DNA from: Scatophagus argus
Taxonomy: Eukaryota; Chordata; Actinopteri; Scatophagidae
Direction: 5' to 3'
DNA length: 64,000 nt
Assembly: GCF_020382885.2 (NCBI RefSeq)
Contig: NC_058512.1
Coordinates: 1,797,001 to 1,861,000 of the forward strand
Shown piece by piece: positions 43,048 through 57,098 of the stretch. The notes beneath the pieces were generated by a model. The model was not told the origin of the DNA. It ran no database searches and was given only the letters and a program-made list of their open reading frames with translations. Positions within the stretch are counted from its first letter, which is position 1. The number at the start of each line of letters is the position of its first letter. The position numbers and the translations under genes are program-made.

Positions 43048-46000
43048 ATGGATCCGGGACAGGATTTACTTCTTGCTGCTCTGAGTGAGAGTGGCATTTG
43101 CCCAAATGATATTGGCCTATTTGATGTTGATGCTCAGGATGTTGCACAGCCCACCACAACCCAGCAAGTAAGTTGATCTTCAGATGTTGCTTTAGAAGAG
43201 ATTCATTTATATTTTCATATATTGATGTTATGTTTCTGGTCCTCTTCCAGTCCATCTCCATCAGTGCCCTGGATGTTGGTGTGGGGACAGAATCAGTGGA
43301 CGTTGTTCGAACGGAGCCTCCAGCTCCAGTCCCTATAGTTACCATCAGGGTGAGATTATAAGTTCTCTTAATTAATTATTGAAGACACAATGTTATGTGG
43401 CAGCTGATGCTTGTTTTGCGGTATGTGTTAAAATCTACTCTTCTCTCTGCCTAACAGCACAAACCTCAGCCATCAACCACCACGTTTGTCTTAAATCAGC
43501 TGAATCAGTTGCCGTCGCTCGGAGCTGTTGTAACCAAACAGTCTGCCCCGAACAATATCAAACATACCATAACTGTCACCAAGGTGGTCCACGTTGCTAA
43601 CTCAGCCCTGCGAGGTTCTTCGACACCCTCCTCTACAATTATCCCTCCCTCAGCGTCCACAGCAGTGCCTTCTAACAGAGATCAGGTACGCTTGTGGAGG
43701 ATGTGCTTAAATGATTAAAAGGTCAGAAGAGCACAGAGAAAAATGTTTCTTTGGGTTATCATCATATGTTTCTTTTTCTTTTGCTCTACCAGATTCAGTT
43801 GAAAGACCTCCTTACAACCAGCAGTGTGAAGAGCGGCGGTCTAAAGGGCAACAGTCTGATGGAGCTCATGAAGCTAAAACCTCCACCTGACATTACTACA
43901 CCAGTAGCAACAGCAACTGCGACAGGTTGTTTATTGTTGTTGTTTAATTGTGCACTTAGATTGGTGTTCTTAACCTTTACAACTGAATGTTATTAAAATC
44001 TTCATGTTTTGTTGAATATTTAGCCACCGGTTGTGATGTGTGATTGAATCATCTTCAAAACAGTTACAGAGATAATCTGCAAAAAGTTATTTTCGTTTTT
44101 TAATAAATGCACTAACAGTTCTTTCATTAATTAAGCTGACATTCTTCTATCATTAATCTTTTGGTCTAGTTAATAGTTGCTTTAGTTAGTCTAAAGGTCA
44201 TGGTGATGTCTTCATGTTGTTTTGTTCAGTCAAGTCTAAGATAAGACTCAACTCTCATGTCAGACAAAGAAAAATGTCAAATTCTCAAACTGAATATAAT
44301 GAAGATAATTTGGTTTAATTATATATAATTTAATTAACTAATTGATTATCAGACTAATTATTGGAGCTCTAAAATGCACTTTGATATTTGCTGAATTGTG
44401 ACATGGAGGAAAAACCAACCTAAGATTCAGTTGAGCCCTCAAAACCCTTTGAATTTAACATTCATCTGTGTGTGAGAAACTCGAACTGTTGTCACTGTTG
44501 AGTGACACCTCTGGTGTCTGTTGGCGTTTCAGGTGAACTGAACAATGGAATCAAGAAGGAGGCGATGGGTAAAGATGCTGCCAGAATCTGGATTAATGAC
44601 GGCAGTAAAATGCAAAACTTCTCACATTCTCTGGTAAATATTCTAACATCAGTTCGAAAAGAGGAAGAACGAGTCGATAAGAGACGTTTGGGAGATGCTT
44701 CAAAGCAGAAGAATGTTTTGAGAATCGTGTGTCTCATAGTGTTCGTCTGTATACAGAAACCCCCAAGCATGAAAGAGGAAGACGAGCCTGAGGAGGAAGA
44801 GGAAGAGGAGTTGGGTCATGCAGAAACGTATGCAGAGTACATGCCAATGAAATGTAAGTATGTCTGCAGTGTTGTTTCACTATGTCACTGCTGTAGTGCA
44901 CAGTAATTTGGTTTGTAATCTCATGAAGCCAATGTAAAGCTCTGGAAAATCTGTTGAAAACCGCACGGCCCTGAAACCGAGTGGTCAGGAGAGCTCTTCA
45001 GTCGCTGTGACAGTGAGTTGTATTGTGCATGCAGTAAAGGTCGGTCTGCGGCATCCTGATCCTGTGGTGGAGACGAGTTCCCTGTCCAGCGTCAGTCCTC
45101 CGGAAGTTTGGTACAGATTATCCATCCCAGAAGAAGTCATTGACCGTGGCTGCCTGTCAGCCTTGCAGCTGGAAGCAATCACATATGCAGCTCAGGTAAA
45201 AAAATGAAGTACAGGTAACCTTTTGTTAGAGAAAACTATGGTGAAATGTATAAAAAGTGGCTGCTATTTTGCTGAATTGTGCATTTTCTGTCCCAATGTT
45301 CTGCAGCAACATGAGACATTCCTCCCCGGCGGTGACCGAGCAGCTTATTTGATTGGTGATGGAGCCGGTGTGGGGAAAGGCCGGACTATTGCAGGGATCA
45401 TCTATGAGAATTATCTTTTAGGCAGGAAGCGATCACTTTGGTAAATATCCCAAATCCCTTGCTTTATATTTAACACGGGGAATTTTAAAACTGGTTCAAC
45501 CTTTGAGATGAATAAGCTTCTCTGTATTACCTCTTCTTGTATATTGTCCTCTTTTGTCCAGGTTTAGTGTCTCAAATGATTTGAAGTATGATGCTGAAAG
45601 GGATTTAAGGGATATAGGAGCTAAAAACATCCAGGTTCACTCTCTGAACAAGGTAAGATTCTTTAATGATATGCAGATGGAAACAGAAGTGTTTACTGGC
45701 TTCATAATGTCAAAGTGTGACTCAATTACACTTTCATTTTTTTCAGTTCAAATATGGCAAAATCTCCTCGAAACACAATGGGAGTGTGAAGAAAGGTGTG
45801 ATATTTGCCACCTACTCTTCCTTGATAGGAGAGAGCCAATCAGGAGGGAAGTACAAGACCAGATTTCAGCAGCTTCTCCACTGGTGTGGGGAGGACTTTG
45901 ACGGAGTCGTATCCTTTCAAGGGGCCATCAGTTAATAAAATAAATGTTTGCAGGAAATATTACCACTACTTTAAGTGGAATCAACGTGATTCAAAACAAG

Positions 46001-48898
46001 ATCATCTTATTTTTAGAAATCCTTAACCAGATAATGTCCTCAGATTGTCTATGACGAGTGTCACAAAGCCAAAAACGTGTGTCCAGTAGGATCATCCAAA
46101 CCTACAAAAACTGGGCTTGCAGTATTGGAGCTGCAGAACAAACTCCCCAAGGCTCGCGTTGTGTATGCAAGTGCTACAGGTTAGTCGTCATCACTCAAAA
46201 AGCAAATTTTCCTTTTGACAGGCTGTCAGTCTAAACTGTGAACTTTCCCACACAGGTGCCTCTGAACCTCGAAATATGGCCTACATGAATCGGCTGGGCA
46301 TCTGGGGAGCCAAAACACCCTTCAGAGAGTTTGGTGACTTTATCCAGGCTGTAGAGCGCAGGTGAGTTTCTTTGTTTTTGCTAATGGAGAAGGACATGTC
46401 TGTGTGTGGTGGCGGAAACGGTCCTAACATGTCGGTTTCCAACCCTTGATTTCAGAGGTGTTGGTGCCATGGAGATTGTTGCTATGGACATGAAACTGAG
46501 GGGGATGTACATTGCAAGGCAGTTGAGTTTCACGGGTGTGACTTTCAAGATTGAGGAGGTTGCCCTGACTCAGAAGTACATCAACATGTACAACAAATCA
46601 GTCAGGCTGGTAAGCACATAAAAATAAGTGTGAAAGCTGTGATTCTTTTATTTCTTCTTGGAGTTAATAAACAGGTGTTACTTTGCTCTCCTGCTCCTCC
46701 CAGTGGGTGAGGGCACGTGAGAAGTTCCAGCAGGCTGCGAACCTGATTGACGCAGAGCAACGCATGAAGAAGTCCATGTGGGGCCAGTTCTGGTCCGCTC
46801 ACCAGAGGTTCTTTAAATACCTCTGCATCGCCTCCAAAGTCCGCAGGGTGGTCCAGCTGGCCAGAGAGGAAGTCCAGAATGGAAAGGTGGGACGCAGGGC
46901 TGCGCAGTCAACTGAGTTTAGATTGTGATCTCCGTTCACGTCTGCGTGCAGTGCTTTTCTTAATGTTTTGACAGTACAACAAATGGCGAGTCCGCATTAA
47001 TCCATGTGACAGACACAGGGAGAGGTTGTAGGACATGTATGAGACAGGAGTGAAATGTGGTGAATGAAAGGCATCTGAAATAAATACAGAAAACTTCAGG
47101 TTGTACAGCCTGCTGTGTGAAGTCAAAGTAGACGATGGTCAACTTTTTACAACCACCTGAACAAGCTGTTCTCTCTGCAGTGTGTGGTCATAGGTCTTCA
47201 GTCCACCGGAGAAGCAAGAACACTTGAGGCTTTGGAGGAAGGAGGAGGCGAACTCAATGACTTTGTGTCAACTGCAAAGTACGGACCGACAACCTTCTCT
47301 GGCACATTTTAACAGGATGATGTGTTCGTGTCACTGTAATAACATGTGTTTGCTGTAGGGGTGTGCTGCAGTCCCTGGTTGAGAAGCACTTTCCAGCTCC
47401 TGACAGACAGAAGCTTTACACCCTGCTGGGTATTGATCTCTCGGCGAAGAAGACGCCGTCTCCCTCTGAGGCTGCCGCACCAGACCAGAAGGGCAAGAAA
47501 AGGAAAGGTAATAAAACTGCTGTTGCACCAGAACTGGTTAAATCCGAACCTGACGCACACCATGTGAGACGACTCCATGAAGGCAGATGGTGTTGTCTTA
47601 AAAATGCTCCTGTTCATATATTATTCCACGTTCTCTGATGAACTCCAGGTCAAGAGATCAAAAAGCAGCAGAAAAAGAAGCCTCGAAAGCATGGCGGGTT
47701 GTCGGGTACCAGCTCGGAGGAGAGCCAGTCAGAGGAGTCGGACAAAGAGTCGGGTAAAGACTGCGACAGTGACGACAGCTTCAAATCTGTGAGCTCGGCG
47801 GATGAAGACGACGACTTCAACCCGTTCAGAGACGAGTCTGACGATGACGACGAAGACGGTGAGACTTCTGAGGGAGGTCGTCAGAGTCGAGATCAGACAA
47901 CTTATGTCTTATGACATCTTAACTGTTGGGTCTTTCTCTGCCTTAGATCCGTGGCTCATCAGAAAGGAACCAAAGAAAGGGAAGGAGAAGAAGAAGAAAA
48001 AGAGAAGGAAGAGCATCGATCCGGACTCTATTCAAAGTGCCTTGTTAGCCTCTGGGCTGGGCTCCACCAGGCCTGCCTTCACTGCCTCTGTTAACGCCCC
48101 CAGCACACCTGCCACAGGTAAGCAAGTTACTGCACAGCAGACGTACAGCGCTATGACTCAGCCTTGTGAGGGTGAGTGAATGTCGTGTTTTCACTTGTTC
48201 ATAAGTCAAGGCAGAGAGTCAGGAGAGCTGCGTGACGAGTCAGGACGCAGTGGAACATGCCCAGAAAATGAAGAGAGAACTGCTGGAGGAACTCGAAGAG
48301 CTGGCGGAGGATCTGCCTCCCAACACTCTGGACGAGCTAATAGATGAACTGGGAGGACCAGAAAATGTAGCTGAGGTATGAAAACCTTTTGTGTTTCTGA
48401 TTTTTAAAGCTGGCTCAGTATATTTTGCTTTGCGTCTTATTTCGCTTTACTGATTTCCTTCACTGCCCTTCAGATGACTGGCCGCAAAGGTCGTGTGGTG
48501 AGCAATGACGACGGCAGCATCACCTACGAGTCTCGCTCTGAGCTGGACGTCCCGGTGGAAATCCTCAATCTCACAGAGAAGCAGAGATTCATGGACGGAG
48601 AGAAGGTAAACATAATGTTATTGTGGAGATGGGGACAAACGTGAAGTTCGGGGTTCTGATAACTGAGTCAGGACTTTGGGCCCACACCATTAAAGCACTT
48701 TCACTCCCATAGTTCAGTTCATTTGGTCTATAAACATAGCTGTCTTGTTCTGACCCATGAAGTATTTTCATTCAAACCAAAAATTGTAAACATTGACTGA
48801 CAGGTGGGTTTTGGTGACATCATCCGGATCCAGTTTAACGGCCAGCAGTGATTTCATTTGCTTCCAGTCAGACTCGGATCAGACTTTAATATATAAAA

Positions 48899-48937
<39 letters not shown>

Positions 48938-49460
48938 TTTTATTTATTTATTTTTTTAAACGGCGGCTAATTAGTACATGAAAAGTAATTTATTTATGTG
49001 TCTTTTGAACCAGAACATCGCCATCATCTCGGAGGCTGCCAGCTCAGGTATTTCCCTGCAGGCCGATCGTCGAGTGAAGAACCAGCGGCGGAGGGTCCAC
49101 ATGACGCTGGAGCTGCCGTGGAGTGCAGACCGGGCCATACAGCAGTTCGGTTAGCACATGAACGCTTTGTGGTTCTCATAATGCCAGATAGTCCTAGTCC
49201 TAATCAATCCTCCTATGCATGAGAGAGGGCCCGTTTGGGCGCAACACGTGCAATTCTTGATGTAATAAATATAAAATAAGGAGATGTGTACTGACCCTGC
49301 TGCTCCTGTTTGTTCTCAGGGAGAACTCACAGGTCAAACCAGGTCACAGCTCCAGAATACGTCTTCCTCATATCAGAGCTTGCCGGAGAGCAGAGATTTG
49401 CATCCATTGTTGCCAAAAGACTAGAAAGCCTGGTGAGAACTAGTTAGATGTACAGTCGTG

Positions 49461-49494
<34 letters not shown>

Positions 49495-52358
49495 GTATTA
49501 ACTGTCCATTAACTCTTTGTGTGGCAGGGTGCTCTCACTCACGGAGACAGAAGAGCAACAGAAACTCGAGACCTCAGCAGGTTCAACTTTGACAACAAAG
49601 TGAGTAGCTGCAGTGTTTTAGTCTCAGAAGGTCTTAAATTTGGTTTGTTTGTCTGTGACTCACGTTTACCTTCGCTTCAGTACGGCAGAAACGCTCTGGA
49701 AATTGTGATGAAGTCAATCGTGAAGCTGGACTCTCCGTTAGTTTCTCCACCCTCTGACTTCAATGGAGATTTCTTCAAAGGTGTGACTCGTAGTTACTCT
49801 GTTTGGTTTTTCTTTCCTTTTTGAATTGATTAACATCTTCTTCTTCTTCTTCTTCTGTAGAGATTCAGAGTGGGTTGATAGGTGTGGGCCTCATCAATGT
49901 GGAGGACCGATCTGGCATCCTGTCACTGGACAAAGGTGATTTTAATTTGTTTCATTTACTCTCAGTGTTAAACATCTGGACAGCATGCAAGTCTAATACT
50001 TTGACCCAAATGCTGCAGACTACAACAACATGGGCAAGTTCCTGAACCGGATTTTGGGCATGGAGGTCCACCAGCAGAACGCCTTGTTCCAGTACTTTTC
50101 TGACACATTGGGAGCAGTTATCCAGGAAGCAAAGAAGAACGGCAGATATGACATGGGCATTCTTGGTAAGATGGTCATTTATCCTCGTTTTATCCTTCAG
50201 ACACGTTCGGAAATACAAAAGGAAAAAAAATGGGACCAAAGGTGTTTGTTCATGATGTTTGTGCATGAATGTTACGTATGAGATGTAAGGAAAATCTCAT
50301 TGTCCTCTGTTAGATTTGGGCTCTGGGGATGAGAAAGTGAAGAAGATGGACTGCAGGAAATTCCTGACCCCAGGCTATACCACATCGGGACACGTGGAAC
50401 TCTTCACCGTATGTTCATGCACCTCGCTGCATGTGTGGTGTGATGTGCTCAGATGGCAGCGTCCTCACCTGACTGTATCTGCGTCTTCACAGGTGAGCGT
50501 GGAGAGAGGAATGTCGTGGGAGGAGGCGACGCATGTTTGGGCGGAGCAGAACGGACCAGATGATGGCTTTTATGTGCAGGTAGGACAAGTCTGAGGCATG
50601 CAGAGACTTTCAGCATGAAGCTGATTTGACTTTTTTTAAGAATCTTCTGATAGCAGCAGAATTTGGAGTATGACGACTGTTGAAGATGGTAGTACGTCAA
50701 GATTATCCTGCTGCAGATTTGTGTATTTATGTATTTATGTAAGTGATGGTATTGCGCTTCCATAAATTGTGTTTGATTTTTAGATGAGAAACAACAAGAA
50801 AACTTCCATACTGGTGAAAGAGGTGAACACCAAGAAGAGGCTCTTCCTGGTGTACAGGCCGAACACCGGCAGGCAGCTCAAGCTGGAGACGTACGCTGAC
50901 ATCAAGAAGAAGTTTAAAAAGGTTACTCAGCTTTCTTTTATCAAGAAGAGTAGGAGAAGAACAGCGAAGGATTTCCACAGTAGATCATGTTGTGTGTTTT
51001 TTCCTGTTAGGTTTTGTCAGAAGACGCCAAGCAGTACTGGACGGACCAGTACAACTCATCTGCACAAATCTGCTCACATGCGTACTGGTATGTGCAGTCT
51101 GTCACATTTTAAAAACCAAGCTACATATCAGTTGTCTGTTTTTTAAAGATTCTGAAACAGATTTGTCACACAGGCTGTGGAAGTCAGAAAGTATTGAAAC
51201 ACTCGTGTGGAATTTGTTGACAGTAACAAAATACAGAATATCACCAGCTTTTATCTGTTAAAGCTCATGATAAACGTGAAGCCCGACTGCTCACATTGAT
51301 CAGTCAGCCGTGGCAAATGCTCATAAAGGTTGTGCGTCGTTCTGGCCTCAGGCGGGGGAACTGTAAGAAGGCCTCGGTGGGTCTGCAGTGCGAAGTCGGC
51401 CTTCGCTGCAGGACCTACTACGTCCTGTGTGGCTCGGTGCTCAGCGTGTGGAACGAGGTGGAGTTGGTGCTCACTCCGGTCAGCGGAACCAACGTGAAGG
51501 TGCAGATCGTCCGCCTCAGAACGGAAGACGGCCAGAGGATAGTTGGTGAGTTGAAAGACTTTCAAGGACTTTTTGGGAAATGTCTGGTTGCCGTGAGCTG
51601 GATGAGAAGATCGATCATACTGCAAAATGCTCATTGCCACACTGCATTCCCTTCGTTGTTCCCTTCCTCAGAGGGAGTTAAGTCTTCTAGGTTTAATCTT
51701 TAATATTTCCTCTTGCCTGCGTTCAGGCTGTTGGGAGATGTTGCAGATCTGTTTGCTAAAGTGAGATTTTTCTGAAGGTTAAACTAATTTTGAGCAGGTT
51801 AATCCACCCACACATTTTCTGCATCTTACCTGGTTTCATTAAATGAATGAATGAATTTTTACTGTACACACAATGATGATGAATAATGTCAGAATTTTAG
51901 AACACATTTCTATCATTCTGTCATCTAAAATGTATTAAATTTCATTCTGTTCATTGTTATTAGAAAGGTCCTGAAATGTTAAAAGTTGAACTCTGCAGAA
52001 ACCTTGGAGTTCAGCCTTGTTGTTCTCGTCTCGGTGAGCTTTTATGTCACAGTTCTGTCAGGTTGATTTGGTCTTGCATGTTTCGAGTTGCTCTCGTTGC
52101 AGCCATCAGCCATCGCTTCGGTCGGTTGTGGAACTCCTCACCCGTTGCTTCTTAATAACGTGAACGTCTTTGGTTCGTTGTCACCTCTTTGTCTCTTCCA
52201 CAGGGCTCATCATTCCAGCGAACTGCGTGTCCGCATTAATCAACAAGCTCTCGACGTCGGACCAGAACCAGCAGCTCGCTGTGCAGGAGCAGCAGAAGCG
52301 GCAGCAGCTCCACCCCCAAAGTCTGAGTCACGCACCAACACACAGTTTGGGGTTGTAG
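43048..52358 (+). CDS. sbno1: Strawberry notch homologue 1 (SBNO1), DExD/H helicase-like
   Basis: Nuclear SNF2/DExH-type protein tied to Notch and Hippo signalling. Exons are 43048-43167, 43251-43349, 43458-43685, 43793-43925, 44533-44633, 44757-44853, 45035-45195, 45307-45440, 45562-45652, 45747-45908, 46044-46179, 46256-46361, 46456-46609, 46704-46886, 47181-47278, 47359-47507, 47649-47858, 47947-48117, 48206-48375, 48474-48605, 49014-49149, 49320-49432, 49528-49599, 49681-49780, 49861-49935, 50019-50165, 50314-50408, 50493-50579, 50784-50921, 51011-51087, 51352-51545 and 52204-52358. They sum to 4224 nt (1407 aa; human 1393). Visible motifs are Walker [12 protein letters not shown] (about 330-340), DECH (446-449), SAT in [10 protein letters not shown], acidic and lysine-rich linkers (about 690-850), [18 protein letters not shown], and motif [10 protein letters not shown] (about 991-998). 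The acceptor at 48205 (ATAAG) is weak but is the only one that keeps phase. The intron 45909-46043 is U12-type. The ATG opens the exon directly after the acceptor. Confidence 0.97.
45909..46043 (+). other. sbno1: U12-type (minor spliceosome) intron of sbno1
   Basis: The donor is GTC|GTATCCTTTC and the branch region ATCCTTAAC (46019-46027) fits TTCCTTAAC. The acceptor CAG at 46041-46043 lies about 17 nt further. The junction is phase 0 and falls just before the DECH box (DGV|IVYDECH), so mis-splicing would destroy the helicase motif. Confidence 0.85.
48895..48957 (+). repeat. A-rich/(TA)n/T-rich simple repeat
   Basis: An A run, about 13 TA units, then a T-rich run, inside the sbno1 intron 48606-49013. 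The A and T arms could fold back on each other. Confidence 0.9.
49461..49490 (+). repeat. (GT)n microsatellite
   Basis: About 15 GT units in the sbno1 intron before 49528. Confidence 0.9.
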
Positions 52359-55235
52359 CGCTCGGCTTCATGGGCGTCGATCCCATCTCCACCCTGTCAG
52401 TCTGAAGGGATTTGACTCGTCAATCTCTTATTGCTGCACCACAGGCTCCAGGACCCCCCCTGTTCTGCACCCTCACCCTCCTCCCCCAAAAATGTTTCAG
52501 AGGTGTGGCACGAGCTGTGATGATTCTCAGATGTAAAGCAGTGGTTGTACAGAGAAAAAGATTTCAGGGGTTTTTCCTTTTTTTTTTTCCTTTTTCCTTT
52601 TTTAATCTCCAGAGACTCTTGTTTTCACCTAGAGAGATTTGCCAGGTGATGTTTTGTCCTCTGACATTCAGAGTGAAAAAGATTTGCGATATATCGATCG
52701 AGCTGCGACCCGGAGGGCGTGATTTATCCACTCCTCAGCCATGCTCTAAGCCGTTTAGTCCGGACTACGTAGACTCTGTCTTGGTTCAGACCAAAGGTGG
52801 ACGAGACAAAGACCACTATGTCCTCTGAAAGTCTGACAAACTACATGAATTCACTTTAAAAAAAAAAGAAAAAGGGACATTTGATGCTCAACTACAATGT
52901 GATGCTAATATTTGGTGTCAGCTGTCAGTTTGTCGCTCCTGTTTCAGCACTAGAAGAATCAGTTCTTTGAAATAGAAAAAGTGACAGAACGTTAGTCCAG
53001 TAAAACAGGAAACCTGGTATTTTCTGCTTCTCTGTAGTAGACAAAAACAATCCACTAGCAGCGCTGGTCTTTGTCATGCATGTGGCTTCAGTTTGATTCC
53101 TCTTTGTCCACCGTGTAACATTTAAAGGAGTGTTTCAGGGTTTTTTGTTTTCTCCTCCAGTCCGTCTTGAAGCGATAGTCGGTTGAATATTCCTCCCAGT
53201 GTGCCGTCGGTGTGAGTGATGGAGACCAAACCCACCGTCCTCGTCTTGTGTTTTCACGGGTTTATCTGAAGCTGCTGTGAGACAAACCGAGCGGGTGTCT
53301 CAGGCTCGTGCTTTCAGATAAACTTCTGAATTCATTTCACTGTGGATGTTTTCCCCACGCAGAACCCGCTTCAGTGATTTGTCAGGCAGGCCTTTTTGTA
53401 TGAGTACAAACGGGTACTGCGGTCGGTCAGGCAGCTTTGAGACGGTCAGAGTTCGACTTGTGAAAGCTTTGGTGGTTTTTAGTGTCAGCTGACGTGTTTC
53501 TATTGAAAGTGCAAGCAAATGTTTCCTGAAGATAAATATTGACGGAGTAAAGAGTGTGATGGATGGATGAGTTAGCAGAGGGGCTTTGTCGTTGCACGCA
53601 GCGTAGAAAGTCAGCATTTATTGGCAGCGTGTTAAATGGTTTATAGCACATTATAATGCAGGTGTGACACATGTAGCTTCTCCCATCACACATTTTTAAT
53701 ATTCAAACTGTTTCGTGTTCATACGGCAGTTATGGGCGCCTCACAGGAGCAGTCGACTTGTTTTGTTTGCTTTTTCCTATACTGATTATTAGTAATGATA
53801 AACCCATAAGTGATACACATTTGCAGTAAAAATCTTACTGTTGGAATTGAGAATGACCAGTAATGGAATGTAACGGAGTAGTTTTACTCAAGTACTATGC
53901 TTTAGTACAATTCACAGGTACTTGACTTGATTTCCGTTGTCTGCTGCTTGATATTTCCACTCCTCTACATCATGGAGGCCAATATTGTACGAGAGTGTTT
54001 TGAAAAGTTTCATGACTTTGCGGATTGAATTTAATCGAGAATCTACTTGTAAAATTCTAAATATTGGTTTCAGTGATCGGCCTGTCCCTGACAAACACAT
54101 TAATAAATGCTAAAATCTGCTCACCGCTACGCTGTGATGTTACAAACATGATTATATGCTGCTTGTGAAAGCTAAACGGGGACTTGAAGTGGTCGTGTTG
54201 CGGGTCAAAGCCACCTTTGGTCTTTGCCTCGACGGCGATGGCGGCGGTCATTCAGAGGAGAGGAAACGCTCGACGATGTACAGCAGAGCAGCAGCTGTGA
54301 GGAATATGAAGCGCATGTCCGTCGCTCGCCGGTTTTCAGAGCAGAGTCTGCAGCGCTGCACTCTGCTCACGTCTTTTGTTTTGAATTCTGCTCAGGGGTT
54401 AAACTCGTACAAATACCCTCTTTGGAAAGAAAAAAACAAAAACAAAACAAAGTTACCTGAAATGCATGACCACAACTCGATCGCTCCACCTGTACCTCCG
54501 CTCAGTGATGTTGCTCTGCTCTCGTGTCTTCGCAACACACATTTTAAACCCCACCACCTCCACCTCCATTCCTCTGCTTTTTTGAGCCGAGTTGTAGTTT
54601 AAAATGGACGATTGCTTCTGTCGACTAGTGCACCCCTTCAGTCCTTCAGTCCTTCAGTCCGCCACCTGCACTGGAAAGGACAGACCAAAGTGTGGACACG
54701 CGAGCTGGCGATGTAGAGACTGAGCTGTGTTCTCTGCTCGGGCGCCTCATGAACCTGTGGATTAGCTCACGTTACTCTTCTGTTCTTGGTAGATGCATTT
54801 AAAAGTGAAATCGGAGGTCTTTGTATCAAACTCCTGTGCGTTTTGTACATTTTGTCCAAGGATCCAAACTGCAAATGTTGGTGCAGCACATCTGAAATGT
54901 GGGACAGAAGTGGGAGACAAAAGGTCTGATCTCTGGTCGGAAGTCACATCTCTGAACTCGAACGTCCGCCACCAGACGAGCCGGCGACTCCCGTTTCAAT
55001 TCTGTCCTTTGAGATGCTGCGTTCACGGGCTGCTGACTTGTTTTTGAATGCTGTTTTAAAAACGTCGCAGCAGATCTGCTCCTCTGAAGTCAAAACACTT
55101 GAAGGACTTTTGGGTTGTTTTTTTTTTCCTCCTTTTATTGTTGCACGAGTTGCACTACTGACAGAGTTGTACAAATATTCAACGTGACCTGTACATGAAT
55201 GAGTGCAATGCTCAATAAAGCTTGGTATACTTCTA
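52359..55235 (+). other. sbno1: sbno1 long 3' UTR
   Basis: About 2.85 kb after the stop with no convincing ORF. CAATAAAGC at about 55212-55220 is the first good poly(A) signal I found. It includes a fragment of the GTACTT repeat family (about 53855-54000, TTTTACTCAAGTACTATGC). The 3' end is inferred, and shorter forms are possible. Confidence 0.5.
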
Positions 55236-57098
55236 CTGCGTTGGACCGTTAATTCTGACTGAACATCGGAGACGCGTGGAGGCTTTGGGTTTTCATGAAA
55301 TCCCTGAATTGGGACAAATAATCCAACATGCTGAGGCCGTTTTGTTCCTTAAGTCCACAGGTAAAAAGATCTGGACAGGAGTTTTGTGAAACAGGAAATC
55401 AGTGTTTAGATCCTTCACAAAAAGTAGCACTAAAACAGTGGAAATGCTCCTTTAAAAGGCAAAGTCCTGCTCTGAGGAAGTGGAAGCACAATCAGCAAAG
55501 TGTACTGAAGCTTCCCAGCCTCACACACACACACACACACACACACAGTTAACCACACTGTTACTGAAGCATTTCAGCTGGAGATGGAGTTTATTCCGTC
55601 TGGTTACATACATTATGTGTAAAATAACTACAGTACACAACTTAATGCAAATGAATCCACCACACATGCAGTATAAATGTTGTACTTTATACTTCACTAC
55701 TCTAATTAGTTTTCTTGCACACAAAACATTTTAAAATGTACAAGTTCAGCCGTAAAAACGTTTCAGTTCCTCAAATGTGAGCCTTTGATGCTTTTTCCTT
55801 TTTTGTTATTTTATTTTCGACTGTGAAAATAATTCAGTATGAGCTTCACCTCAACAGGCTGCAGCAGTAAAGTCCTGCCTTTACTTTAAAGCAGAATCAG
55901 AGTTATCTCCTTCCAATACTTTCTAGTTTACTTACTTACTTGTAACAGAGTGTTTGTACTCTGTGTGTGGTATTAGTACTTCACGTGTGGATCTTTACTG
56001 CTGTGGCCTTTCTGCTTGGTTAGCAGTACTGGAACTGAAAACCAAAACATCATTAAAATGCTGTTAGAATAAACTTTGTTTGTTGTTGTACTGTTACTTT
56101 TACTTCAGTAAATGATTAAATACTCATTGCATCACCGCGTTTTGCCAATATTCTCATCAAACTAATTAAAAGTATTGCTTTTTGCTTCCGTATGAAAGCT
56201 GACGCTGGTCATCCTGCGTTAACTCCTCCTCTGTGGGGGGGCCTTCCCACCACATCCCGGAGGTCCCGGCTCGGGACTCTGGTGGGGGGGGTCAGGACTG
56301 GGCCAAACCCTGTGGCTCAGTGTCCAACCATGTGGCCTGAGGGTCTGAGGGGGGACACACCGAGGGGCTCGGCCGACCCACGTCGGTCTCATTTGAATGC
56401 AAAGAGGAGCCCAGAGTGGATCCTTTCAGTCCGCGTTAACTCTCGTACTTCTGGTCGGTTGTTAACGTGAAAGCTGAGCTCAGATTCCAGTACAGACGAA
56501 GCGATGGAGGCGCCGCCACAGACAAAGACAGGTAGCCTCTGTGCCCACGGCGGGACTCGACGCTTCAACTCAGACAAAAGCTTTTTTTTGTTGTTTGTTT
56601 TATTTACTACACTAATGAACTCGACTGGGTCTAATTTAACCCCAACCTCAAATTAAATATACACGAAATTGATTATCCTACTTTTTTAAAACACCATTTT
56701 CTGTGCTGCAGAAATGTAAGAGGAGGTCAGAAATGCAGTCAAAAGCGTAAACACATTTCGCACTTTTTAAACTCTTTTTTTTTCTTTTCTTCTTTTTCTT
56801 CTTGAAAGCGTTTTAAAAGTGCAGCTTAAAAGTAGACTTTCCGGTGGACGCGTACTTAATTTGTCAAATGTGCTCCAAACCGAGTGAAACCGTGCGTGAA
56901 TTCCGTCGCTTTTGTGGTGGAAATCACGTTTTAACCGTTTAAACATGATAACCCGCAATGGATAGCAGCGGTGTTAGAAAGCACAGTGGGTGTCAATATA
57001 AAGTGACGGCCATATTTGCCGGTGCCGCTGTTGTAAACAAAAAGTGAGAGACAGACGCTTCACTGAATTTCGGGTCATTTTTATTTCTTTAATTTACA
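55236..57098. other. sbno1-cdk2ap1 spacer and cdk2ap1 5' region
   Basis: Contains a (CA)n run (55522-55548), pieces of the TACTTACTTG-type repeat (about 55900-56110) and a G/C-rich stretch (56230-56370). The 5' UTR of cdk2ap1 probably starts near 56950-57060. No other gene is seen. Confidence 0.5.

Noticed and set aside
44492-44906. Single long ORF 44502-44906 as one exon
   Set aside because: It covers two real sbno1 exons (44533-44633 and 44757-44853) plus an intron that happens to be open; the human protein matches only the spliced form.
53300-54602. Several 80-150 codon ORFs in the sbno1 3' UTR
   Set aside because: No family features, no splice partners, and poor codon pattern; typical chance ORFs in UTR.
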